In this document: piece by piece, positions 25,192-32,442 of the stretch | How positions within the stretch are numbered: position 1 is the stretch's first letter | How the letters are laid out: each line of letters opens with the position of its first letter | Assembly: GCA_947525975.1 (NCBI GenBank) | Contig: CANNVE010000005.1 | Location: 1 to 64,000, forward strand | From: an uncultured Muribaculaceae bacterium | Lineage (GTDB): Bacteria; Bacteroidota; Bacteroidia; Bacteroidales; Muribaculaceae | Direction: 5' to 3' | DNA length: 64,000 bases | Notes under the pieces: generated by a model | What the model saw: the letters and a program-made list of their open reading frames with translations, nothing else | What the model was told of the DNA's origin: nothing | The model's database searches: none | Made by a program: the position numbers and the translations under genes

Positions 25192-26978
25192 GTACCAATA
25201 CTTGTCCCAACTGCGGAGCGCAAACAAATAAGCCCATTTGTGAATATTGTGGTTCTGTCGTAACTCCCCCACAAACGCCCAAGAGGCACAAGAATGACAT
25301 TGAGGCTATCTATGTGCTTCCTTGGCCGAAAAAATTACAGACTGATGATGATATAATCGTTAAATGTCTCACGCATATCAGAAATATGAAAGATGCGCCA
25401 TTGGATGTGTTTGAACATATTACTGATGTGCAGGTTGCAAGGTATTATTTGCCGATGAGATATTTCAACGGTAATGTAACGACTGACTGGAATTGCATAC
25501 AAGTATTTGACCGCAAGCGAATCGTCGGATATGACTACGACCGCGATGGCAAAAAGAAACCAATCTATGAGAATTACGAGGAGTTTATTCCTGCAAGCGG
25601 TAAGGGAGCTGCCAATTTTAGTTTTGTTGTGCCTACTGTTAATGAGGTTGGTCTACCCAAGGCTCTTGTAGATTGTTTGGGAACAATGTCATTGGATAAA
25701 GACATTGTGGAAATGGCTCAGTCATTAGATGCCTCCCTAATTGTTGACGGTGCTACGATTATTGATGAAGGAGACAGAGCAATAGACAAGACTATCATGA
25801 GAGCAGCCGAAAAGTACATTGGCAATGTCGCACACCGAGCTTCTTTCAAAAATCTAAGTGGAAGGCTTCAAGACTGTAATTTCAGCTACACTTGGCGATA
25901 TGGCTCTGCCCAAAACAAAAGATTGCTTGTACCTGCCTCAACAGTTACTTACAAATATAAAGGAGAGCAATATACATACGCATTTATCTATAATGGGGAT
26001 GGGTTCAATGGTGATAGCAAAAAAGAATATCCCAAAGGGAAGGTTGAGATTTTGCAACAAGTTAAATCTCAATCTCGTAGCTACACAAAAACTGGTTGGT
26101 TGACCTTTATTATTTCGCTGCTATTGACAATTGGCACACCATTTATTTGGGGCAATGGGAACTCAACAGATGCTCACCCAATCCCTGTGATAGTGGCAGT
26201 TTTGATAGTGTTAGTTGTCGCGTGGAAATCACTTTCAATAAACATGATGTATGATAGACTGGAAAGAAATGTCGAGGTAATGTCATCAATCCTACGTACT
26301 TACAGCCTCAAAAGAGTTTTTCCTCAATATGCAAATAATACATTGGTTAATAAGGTAGCAAAAGAGGAATCAGAAACGCAATCAAAAATCGATGAGACAA
26401 ACAAAAACATCAAGAAGCAACGACGATATATAAAGCTACTCGTATTGGTTCAAGTACTGATAATAATTGGTGGTTTTGTTAATATGAACAGAATAGCAGA
26501 GAACAAAAGGGCTGCTTACAGAGCCGAACAAGAACGAATACTGGAACAAGAACGTCAAGAACAGCAACGACAAGCAGAAGAAAAACGTATTGAACAAGAA
26601 AAATATGCGGAAGAACAGCGACAACTGGAACCTACTAAAAAATGGATATTGTCACAATTAGTAGGCAAAACATATACAGGTGAATGTTGGATGAATAAGA
26701 ATGGTATTCGCATATCTTTTCTGAATGAGAATACATTGCAGTTTAGTACGACTCCAAAATTTCAGCACGAAAATAGTAAATGGTCTGACCCTATATCAAT
26801 ACCTTTCTCAATTGACATTAAGAAAGAATCATTAGGCGTTAGTTCATGGTATCGTGTTGTAATACGAAGTAGAGAATTCTATTCTGATGAAATAAACATA
26901 CATGACGATAAGTTTAATCCCTACGATTTGCGCATAAAATACAAAGATGAAAATTATACACTTTATCGTAAGGACTAA
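25188..26978 (+). CDS. Zinc-ribbon membrane protein, YdjG-like, with coiled coil
   Basis: 596 residues. Order: zinc ribbon (CPNCGAQTNKPICEYCG, 5-21); a large soluble region whose TYKYKGEQYTYAFIYNGDG stretch resembles the YkGk-Y-vnG pattern of TFIIB-ribbon membrane proteins such as YdjG; two hydrophobic helices (about 305-322 and 328-345); another helix (about 412-430); a Glu/Gln/Arg coiled coil (about 440-485); and a C-terminal beta domain. It is the last gene of the operon and is followed by a terminator. The function is probably membrane-complex assembly; nothing catalytic is visible. Confidence 0.75.
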   Translation: MSTNTCPNCGAQTNKPICEYCGSVVTPPQTPKRHKNDIEAIYVLPWPKKLQTDDDIIVKCLTHIRNMKDAPLDVFEHITDVQVARYYLPMRYFNGNVTTDWNCIQVFDRKRIVGYDYDRDGKKKPIYENYEEFIPASGKGAANFSFVVPTVNEVGLPKALVDCLGTMSLDKDIVEMAQSLDASLIVDGATIIDEGDRAIDKTIMRAAEKYIGNVAHRASFKNLSGRLQDCNFSYTWRYGSAQNKRLLVPASTVTYKYKGEQYTYAFIYNGDGFNGDSKKEYPKGKVEILQQVKSQSRSYTKTGWLTFIISLLLTIGTPFIWGNGNSTDAHPIPVIVAVLIVLVVAWKSLSINMMYDRLERNVEVMSSILRTYSLKRVFPQYANNTLVNKVAKEESETQSKIDETNKNIKKQRRYIKLLVLVQVLIIIGGFVNMNRIAENKRAAYRAEQERILEQERQEQQRQAEEKRIEQEKYAEEQRQLEPTKKWILSQLVGKTYTGECWMNKNGIRISFLNENTLQFSTTPKFQHENSKWSDPISIPFSIDIKKESLGVSSWYRVVIRSREFYSDEINIHDDKFNPYDLRIKYKDENYTLYRKD

Positions 26979-26984
26979 ATTTGC

Positions 26985-27010
26985 AGAGGAGGCTTCGGTC
27001 TCCTCTTTTG
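26985..27010 (+). terminator. Terminator of the SPFH cargo operon
   Basis: Stem AGAGGAG / CTCCTCT with an 8-nt loop, followed by TTTT. Confidence 0.8.
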
Positions 27011-27070
27011 TATTATCACTTGCTATCAAATATTGCTACTATCATCTTAGTAATTTTTAACATTGAAAAC

Positions 27071-27102
27071 TTGACAAGGGGTAGGTCGTTGTTGTAACTT
27101 TG
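27071..27102 (+). promoter_or_regulatory. Promoter of the NADAR transcript
   Basis: TTGA (27071-27074), 20-bp spacer, TAACTTTG (27095-27102). The predicted start is near 27109, giving a 125-nt leader. Confidence 0.65.
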
Positions 27103-27108
27103 CGGTCT

Positions 27109-27233
27109 GAAGAGGGAGAATCCCTTAGTGTCAAGAGTCAGCCTTTGGGCTGCACCAACCGAGACTCACATAACAGTCCACGGTGGTCGGAGTAATCCAG
27201 ACACGATAGTAGGTAACTATAAAATAAATCGTT
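27109..27233 (+). promoter_or_regulatory. Structured 5' leader of the NADAR gene
   Basis: About 125 nt with several short stems: AGGGA/TCCCT with GAA loop (27113-27125), GAGTC/GACTC (27135-27139, 27163-27167) enclosing CAGCC/GGCTG with TTTG loop, CCAC/GGTGG (27178-27186), and ATAGT/ACTAT just before the ATG. There is no uORF of note. It is more structured than ordinary leaders here; a ligand-binding or protein-binding RNA is possible. Confidence 0.45.
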
Positions 27234-27995
27234 ATGAGCAATCCCAATTACATCTCGACTTCATCTTCTGTGTCTGAACTCGTTGCGGCTCTTGGTCGTG
27301 AGGAGCGAATTGTTGCGTCTGAGGCTCCCGTTTGGTGCTTTAAGAAAGTGACCGATATTGTCGAGGGCGTTGAACTGAGACTTAGCAATATGGCAGGTGG
27401 CTATCCGTTTGTATTTGCTGGGGTCAACTGGCCGTCAAGTGAGCAACTTTATCTATGTGGCGAGTTTACAGACTCCACCATTCAGCAAGAACTACTCTCA
27501 CAGACAAGCGGTTATGCCGCCAAGCGTTTCATCAAAGCCAAGTATAAGACGTTGGTGCGAGCCGACTTCACTACATTCCGTTTGCAGTGGATGCTCTTTG
27601 TCGTATGGCAGAAATGCCTCGGCAATGAAGCCTTCAGAAAAAAGTTGCTATCACTTCCCGAAGGAATAATTCTCATTGAGGAGACCACTCTCGACACTGG
27701 TGGCACGGCTCAGATATGGGGCTGTAAGAATAGAGAGTTGATAGCCTACCGCAAGCAACTAACAGAGCGCATCAAGCGACACTCCAACAACCTAACCAAG
27801 AAGGCTCTCGACTTGCATATCAACGTTGAGACCAACAAAGTCCGCAACATCGGTACATTCATCGGTCAAAACAACATTGGCAAAATCCTTATGCTCTGCC
27901 GTCGCTGTCTTATTGAAGGCATTGAGCCGCCTATCGACCGCGCCCTGCTAAACACAGCCAACATTACCATATTAGGCAATTCTCTCACATTTTAA
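27234..27995 (+). CDS. NADAR-family protein (ADP-ribose-linked N-glycosidase fold)
   Basis: 253 residues. NADAR/YbiA-type motifs: GVNWPSSEQLYLCGEF (family WPSSEH), a Lys/Phe core, FRLQWMLFVVWQKCLGN, ILIEETTLDTGGTAQIWG and IGQNNIGKILMLCRRCL (family GxNxLGxxLMxxR). About 45 residues are inserted between the IWG block and the GQNNIG block. Known members remove ADP-ribose from guanine in DNA (antitoxin of DarT1) or process riboflavin intermediates. No DarT-like toxin is adjacent. Its TAA overlaps the next gene's ATG by one base. Confidence 0.8.
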   Translation: MSNPNYISTSSSVSELVAALGREERIVASEAPVWCFKKVTDIVEGVELRLSNMAGGYPFVFAGVNWPSSEQLYLCGEFTDSTIQQELLSQTSGYAAKRFIKAKYKTLVRADFTTFRLQWMLFVVWQKCLGNEAFRKKLLSLPEGIILIEETTLDTGGTAQIWGCKNRELIAYRKQLTERIKRHSNNLTKKALDLHINVETNKVRNIGTFIGQNNIGKILMLCRRCLIEGIEPPIDRALLNTANITILGNSLTF

Positions 27996-28387
27996 TGAAA
28001 GCATATATGAAGAAGGTACTTAACCAAGAACCCAACAGTGATGAGGGCAAGAAGTTACTTGCCAAGTGTATAACCAAAATGCTCGGAATGGAGGGCGATG
28101 ACTGGTTTTGTCTACGTCTGAACGTCAACGTCGGTGATGATGACTTTGTAAAATCGGTATTCGTCGGCACTGGGTGGGTTACGCCTCAATGGGCTGAAGT
28201 GAGCGACCGAGGTCCCAGTTTTGCAGAAAAACAGCAATTCCATGAGTTTTTCCAACGCATCTTCAAAGATTTGGAGATATCGCCCACTCCGACCACACCC
28301 GAAGCGGTAGCCGAGTTTTTCGGATACTTCTTGTTCGCCTATCCCGAATTGAAACGCTACTATCTAATACTCCAACGCAGTAGATAA
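27995..28387 (+). CDS. Hypothetical protein following NADAR
   Basis: 130 residues, no family recognised. Starts with the A of the NADAR stop codon, so it is strictly coupled to it. It is acidic and soluble with several Trp and Phe (DDWFCLRLNVNVGDDDFV). It may work with the NADAR protein; alternatives cannot be excluded. Confidence 0.65.
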   Translation: MKAYMKKVLNQEPNSDEGKKLLAKCITKMLGMEGDDWFCLRLNVNVGDDDFVKSVFVGTGWVTPQWAEVSDRGPSFAEKQQFHEFFQRIFKDLEISPTPTTPEAVAEFFGYFLFAYPELKRYYLILQRSR

Positions 28388-28464
28388 ATCCGCGCTCACC
28401 ACAAGTCACGGACGTTTGGGTTGCGTTCCTAATGGGCGCAGCCCATTCACTTAAGTAAAACGAT

Positions 28465-29640
28465 ATGGAATACATAGAAAACTATCTGTCTATACCAGTA
28501 ACAACGGAGACCGAATCTCACATCTCAAATTATCTACGTCACGCCCACTATCCCCATGCCGTTGACCAAAAGCGCATGAAGATATTAGTGTTCAATATGC
28601 CACACGTCAGAATGTGGACGTTTGTGAATAAGTTGGGTATATCCAAATGGGAATATCACACCTATCCGACACCACCCGAAGAATACGTCAACCTGTTTCG
28701 TTACATTGATTGGCATATAGGAGAGAATCTGCTCACCTACCGCTGGAATAATCTACGTAATGATGATGGGGTATTTTCGACAATGGAGGAGCGAGGAAGA
28801 CTCATGCACGATGCTTATAATTGCGATGGCTATAAAGCATGGCGATTGCGATATTATCTCAGCAAAGGGCTATATGGAAGAATCGCCGACTCGCCTCACA
28901 ACTTCATAGTATATATAGTATATAAGGAGACAGACAGAAGAATTGAATGTATTGAGCATAATCTCGCCCCTCGGCTCGCCCATGCAATCAAAGATTTGGA
29001 TATGCCATTCTACAAACAACCAGTAGAATTAGACTTTTATTTTGACAGTGACCGCTTTTATATAGGTTGGTTCATCGCAGACACAGACTTACTAAATCTC
29101 AGTGGCTCATGTAGAACTATATTAAAGCCTATAACGGAGAAAATGAATTCATATCTTGGGGAGTTGGGGCTAATCCGAAACACAAGACACACTGACGAGG
29201 TTGAGGCAAATTTCAAAAGTCAAATGTTAGGAGACTATCAAATGCCACGAATGGAGCAATCTAAAAATCCGTTCTTTCTCAACCATGTCATCATTCCATG
29301 GAAAAACAGAGTGGAGGAAATACCGCAAGAGGGCTATATTTCGTTTATTCACTTCATCGACTATCAGCGACAGCAGGTGTTGGTCTTTAATATGGACTAT
29401 CGACACTGCTGTGAATTACTGGAAGCCGACCACCCAATCAGCATCCGTTACTCCGAGGGTGAGCCACCTATATATTATCAAGACCTCTTCAATCGGGTAA
29501 AAGAACAGATGAGAGCCAATATGCCTCACCTCGATGATGAGCAAATTCGCAATCTCATGACATACGTCCATCATATCGGCATGAGCAACTATGTTACCCG
29601 AATGAAACTTTACAAAGGACTCCATCACCTCACCCTCTGA
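28465..29640 (+). CDS. Hypothetical protein, right arm of the element
   Basis: 391 residues, no family recognised. Aromatic- and His-rich, soluble, no signal peptide. Two similar segments, RMKILVFNMPHVRMWTFV near the start and QQVLVFNMDYRHCCELL near the end, share VFNM followed by basic and aromatic residues, suggesting an internal duplication. It lies 77 bp after the NADAR partner on the same strand. It shows no ADP-ribosyltransferase motif. Confidence 0.65.
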   Translation: MEYIENYLSIPVTTETESHISNYLRHAHYPHAVDQKRMKILVFNMPHVRMWTFVNKLGISKWEYHTYPTPPEEYVNLFRYIDWHIGENLLTYRWNNLRNDDGVFSTMEERGRLMHDAYNCDGYKAWRLRYYLSKGLYGRIADSPHNFIVYIVYKETDRRIECIEHNLAPRLAHAIKDLDMPFYKQPVELDFYFDSDRFYIGWFIADTDLLNLSGSCRTILKPITEKMNSYLGELGLIRNTRHTDEVEANFKSQMLGDYQMPRMEQSKNPFFLNHVIIPWKNRVEEIPQEGYISFIHFIDYQRQQVLVFNMDYRHCCELLEADHPISIRYSEGEPPIYYQDLFNRVKEQMRANMPHLDDEQIRNLMTYVHHIGMSNYVTRMKLYKGLHHLTL

Positions 29641-29689
29641 CCGTATGCCGTACCAACATAACTTAAAAGATTAGAGTGGTACAAAAAGA

Positions 29690-29731
29690 GAGTGTGTCAA
29701 CCATTACCGACAAGATTAAATTGACACACTC
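29690..29731. repeat. 11-bp inverted repeat ahead of the replication-type gene
   Basis: GAGTGTGTCAA (29690-29700) and TTGACACACTC (29721-29731) with a 20-nt loop. It lies 75 bp upstream of a Rep_trans-like gene and could be its origin or operator. GTACCAA / GTGGTAC pieces flank it on the left. Confidence 0.5.
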
Positions 29732-29804
29732 CAACTAATGGCACACTTTAGTTTGAAAAACTCAGCGACTGCCACTATATATAATTGAACATACACATAT
29801 AAAT

Positions 29805-30683
29805 ATGGCAAACCGACAATTCAATTACGCGCTGTGCATAGACGCACTTGAAATTACATACACCGCCTCCGACGCACAAAAGAGCTTATTGAGTACCATT
29901 GAAAAGAAATTGCATATAGGAGAAGACAATACATCACTGTGGCTTGAAAGAATTGAGAGCCGACATTACCGAGACGAGTTTATAATTAAATGTGCCGATG
30001 CAGATAATAATGGTTATGATATAGTAAGAGTCGTTGGCTATCTCCGAAGTGGCAGTTTCAACCCCAACCGACAACTGGTTTACCTCACTTTTGAGAATGC
30101 CGCACTTTACTCATGGATTCTGCAAGCCCGTTATTACGTGGAGGCAGCTCTTGGAATGAAATTTTATCGTATTAGCAAAATCGACATAGCCGTTGACTTT
30201 GACTTCAATATACAGAAACGACTTATTGCATTGCTGAAAACCACACCATACGACATAATTGTAAATGGGCGAATCGCAAACCGTAAATCCGTGAAAGGGC
30301 TGAATGTTCACGCCTACAACATTAGTATAAGTCGAATGTTTGCACATCCCGAACTGAGCATTAGCAATGATGATTCTACACTCCAAATGAAGACATATAA
30401 CAAACGCAAAGAGATTGAGGAGTCGAGCGGGAAAGCATATATAACCGAATGTACTGGTTTCACTGGTACGCACTACCGCCTTGAAGTTAACTGCAAAAAC
30501 TATAAACGTCTTCTCCCCTCGCTCAAAGCATTGGGAATAGACGATACCTATCTCTACGTTCATCTTGACAATGACGAAACCTTAAAGACTCTATTTTGTG
30601 ACATCCTCAATAGGCTTATCTATCTACGCAAAGGGCGCAAACAAATCAATATAATTGATGAGGTGCTTAACGACTTGAAATGA
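29805..30683 (+). CDS. Rep_trans-like replication initiator or MobT-type relaxase
   Basis: 292 residues. The pattern LVYLTFENAALYSW, FYRISKIDIAVDFDFN, LQMKTYNKRKEIEES and GTHYRLEVNCK fits rolling-circle initiators of the Rep_trans/phage replication-initiation family (conserved Asp-rich strand, YNKxxE and RxE motifs). Such proteins nick one strand at an origin and can also act as relaxases in mobilizable elements. It stands alone near attR, with an inverted repeat 75 bp upstream. I am fairly sure of the family type but not of the role. Confidence 0.55.
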   Translation: MANRQFNYALCIDALEITYTASDAQKSLLSTIEKKLHIGEDNTSLWLERIESRHYRDEFIIKCADADNNGYDIVRVVGYLRSGSFNPNRQLVYLTFENAALYSWILQARYYVEAALGMKFYRISKIDIAVDFDFNIQKRLIALLKTTPYDIIVNGRIANRKSVKGLNVHAYNISISRMFAHPELSISNDDSTLQMKTYNKRKEIEESSGKAYITECTGFTGTHYRLEVNCKNYKRLLPSLKALGIDDTYLYVHLDNDETLKTLFCDILNRLIYLRKGRKQINIIDEVLNDLK

Positions 30684-31159
30684 ATGAGATAGATTAGAGA
30701 GAAGTGCATCCTGAGGCTATTGGTTAATAGGCTCAGAAAACACTTCCAAGGAACAAAAAAAATTGCAGGTCTCATAAATCAGACGGATGCCGCCCCTATA
30801 GGGCAGGGAGGACGGGAGGGGTAATAGGGGATACCTACGTGCCACTGTATTAGACCCATAAGTGACGTAAATACCCATCTTTTATACCCCCAGGAAATTC
30901 TGCTAAAGCCACAGAGGAAGCGCAAAAATTGTAGCCGTTTTGATATTGTGTATGTTATGAGAATTATGTAACTTTGCACTCGCAAGCTATGAGACACCAG
31001 CGAATTGAACTTCCTATCAGCCAGTATGGAATTTTCAACTTAACTGACTGTCCTACAGCACGCCTGCAAAACTAAAAACGTCCCCGATTTTCAACCCCGA
31101 TGAAACAGATGACAAACATAATACGCAATATATCAGCCTTCTCACCCTCCAAACGCATA
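30684..31159. other. Right terminal region of the element, no confident gene
   Basis: Contains an imperfect hairpin (CTGAGGCTATT...AATAGGCTCAG, about 30712-30737), a G/C-rich purine block (30790-30830), an outward promoter (30945-30976) and, at 31080-31106, CGTCCCCGATTT and CCCCGATGAA words that also occur near attL (15647-15676). A 28-codon ORF starts at 30989 but is unsupported. Confidence 0.5.
30945..30976 (+). promoter_or_regulatory. Outward-facing promoter near attR
   Basis: ATTG (30945-30948), 20-bp spacer, TAACTTTG (30969-30976). It reads toward attR; in an excised circle it would read across the joined att site toward the left end. Confidence 0.6.
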
Positions 31160-31174
31160 ATCGAGTGGGAGTGA
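31160..31174 (+). other. attR
   Basis: Right copy of ATCGAGTGGGAGTGA, the guaA 3' terminus duplicate. Sequence to its right is the presumed original DNA downstream of guaA. Confidence 0.85.
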
Positions 31175-31203
31175 CGATCTGACCGTAATTTTTCAACCAT
31201 AAT

Positions 31204-31252
31204 AAAAGCAGCCATTCATATTCCATAATAACGAATATGAATGGCTGCTTTT
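31204..31252. terminator. Perfect 20-bp stem terminator, probably the original guaA terminator
   Basis: Arms AAAAGCAGCCATTCATATTC and its exact complement, 9-nt loop, ending in TTTT. It lies 30 bp beyond attR, where a guaA terminator would be if the element were absent. Confidence 0.85.
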
Positions 31253-31284
31253 CTGCAGGCGCCGCATTTGGATAAGATTTTTGA

Positions 31285-31316
31285 TTTGGTTGTTATATAT
31301 AAAATCATTATCTTTG
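31285..31316 (+). promoter_or_regulatory. Promoter of the chimeric regulator gene
   Basis: TTTG (31285-31288), 20-bp spacer, TATCTTTG (31309-31316). Start predicted near 31323, which excludes the earlier ATG at 31281 and supports ATG 31338. Confidence 0.75.
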
Positions 31317-31337
31317 CTATCTATAATACATAGAGTC

Positions 31338-32333
31338 ATGCACTTGATATATGGCAACATACATAGACTGATCACTTTTTGCCTAAAGCATAAGGCGAAT
31401 AAGTTACATGCCTTTTGGTCAATTCTCGCCAACAGATTTAATGGGGAGAGCGATGTTGATATTCTCGTTAAATACAATTCCGATATTGACCACAACCACT
31501 ATGCGGATAAATTTACATCGAACAATAGCAAGATTGCGTCTTTGCGGTATGCGATGTTTGTTCCATTGGCATTGATGATTGCGGCTGTGGTGGCATCTTG
31601 CCATTCTTATTCATCTGCTAAACTGGCCATTGCCGAGGATTTGAACGAGGCCGTGCTTGCGTTGACAAAAGAGAATCGTGAATTATGGACCCGTCAGGAC
31701 ACCATAGCGGCATTGCGCCAGATGCACGAAACTACACACAAGCCACTCATATATCAGGCGTCGGATGTGAATTTCAGAAATTCCGCACTCAGAAATGAGG
31801 CCTATTTCTCACTCGCGTTGGTCGATGATAAAAATGAGGCCCCTAAAATACAAGGGGATAAGATAGCCTCTGATTCCATCATGCTTGTGCCCGAGCTCGC
31901 TGTTGACGGGCTTGCCATACAGGTGCAAGGATTTGCCGACTGCTCTATGGCATCGGTATTCGCGGCTTCTGACCAGACATTTCCAGGAGTGCTCTTTTCG
32001 CTGTCTCTTCTTTCTATGGCGAGTATGTTTTTGTGGAGAAGGAAAGAGGTAGGAATGCCTGAGGTTGGCGTTGCCCCGACAGGCTCGGCGGCTCATCTTC
32101 TCGATGGCATCAAGCTCACTCCAATGCAGCGGCAGTTTGCGCGGATGTTGATTGAGGCTCCCGGTATGAGAGTTGACAAAGCGAAACTATGCACAGCATT
32201 GTGGGGCGGTAAAAGCAATGCGGAGGAGTCGCTTTATACGCTTGTCAGGCGCACCAAGGCGGCTCTTGCCTCGGCAAATATCGAGATTGTATGCAATCGT
32301 GGTGATTCTTATGAAATGCGGTTAAATAATTGA
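31338..32333 (+). CDS. Membrane-anchored wHTH regulator fused to a nucleotidyltransferase remnant
   Basis: 331 residues from ATG 31338. Residues 1-60 resemble a MNT-type nucleotidyltransferase (ANKLHAFWSILANRFNGESD then VDILVKYN); the usual GS motif reads WS. Then follow a hydrophobic helix with a lipobox-like Cys (PLALMIAAVVASC), a periplasmic-type region, a second helix (FPGVLFSLSLLSMASMFLW) and a C-terminal OmpR/ToxR-type winged helix (LTPMQRQFARMLIEAPGMRV, ALWGGKSNAEESLYTLVRRT). The regulator proper may begin at MFVPLALM (31552). It is followed by an outer-membrane barrel gene with an 11-bp repeat array in between, its likely target. Confidence 0.75.
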   Translation: MHLIYGNIHRLITFCLKHKANKLHAFWSILANRFNGESDVDILVKYNSDIDHNHYADKFTSNNSKIASLRYAMFVPLALMIAAVVASCHSYSSAKLAIAEDLNEAVLALTKENRELWTRQDTIAALRQMHETTHKPLIYQASDVNFRNSALRNEAYFSLALVDDKNEAPKIQGDKIASDSIMLVPELAVDGLAIQVQGFADCSMASVFAASDQTFPGVLFSLSLLSMASMFLWRRKEVGMPEVGVAPTGSAAHLLDGIKLTPMQRQFARMLIEAPGMRVDKAKLCTALWGGKSNAEESLYTLVRRTKAALASANIEIVCNRGDSYEMRLNN

Positions 32334-32343
32334 TATTCTGCAT

Positions 32344-32387
32344 TGTCAGATAAATGTCAGGAAGATGCCGGGAAGATGTCAGACAAC
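32344..32387 (+). promoter_or_regulatory. Four 11-bp direct repeats upstream of the OM barrel gene
   Basis: TGTCAG at 32344, 32355 and 32377 with a degenerate TGCCGG at 32366, exactly 11 bp apart. Direct repeats at one helical turn are typical of OmpR/PhoB-type winged-helix binding. They end next to a TTTG (32389-32392). Confidence 0.65.
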
Positions 32388-32442
32388 TTTTGACGCTTGA
32401 TCGCGGTTTTTTCGCTTGCTTTGCGGAAAAAATCGCATCAGC

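Larger units (their letters stand above)
15469..31174. mobile_element. Integrative element at the 3' end of guaA (about 15.7 kb)
   Basis: A 15-bp direct repeat ATCGAGTGGGAGTGA at 15469-15483 (guaA terminus) and 31160-31174 bounds the element. A tyrosine integrase lies about 1.1 kb inside attL. The interior is visibly AT-richer than flanking genes and holds recombinases, an XRE regulator, replication-type proteins, a methyltransferase and cargo. No conjugation (tra) genes are present, so it is more like a mobilizable element, satellite or integrated plasmid than a self-transmissible ICE. Confidence 0.88.

Noticed and set aside
30779-30997. Minus-strand 72-codon frame near attR
   Set aside because: It crosses a G-rich palindromic block and the outward promoter, has low-complexity start and no similarity to known proteins.
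30989-31075. 28-codon ORF behind the outward promoter near attR
   Set aside because: Too short and without a repeat or homologue in the window to support it; kept only as part of the terminal region.
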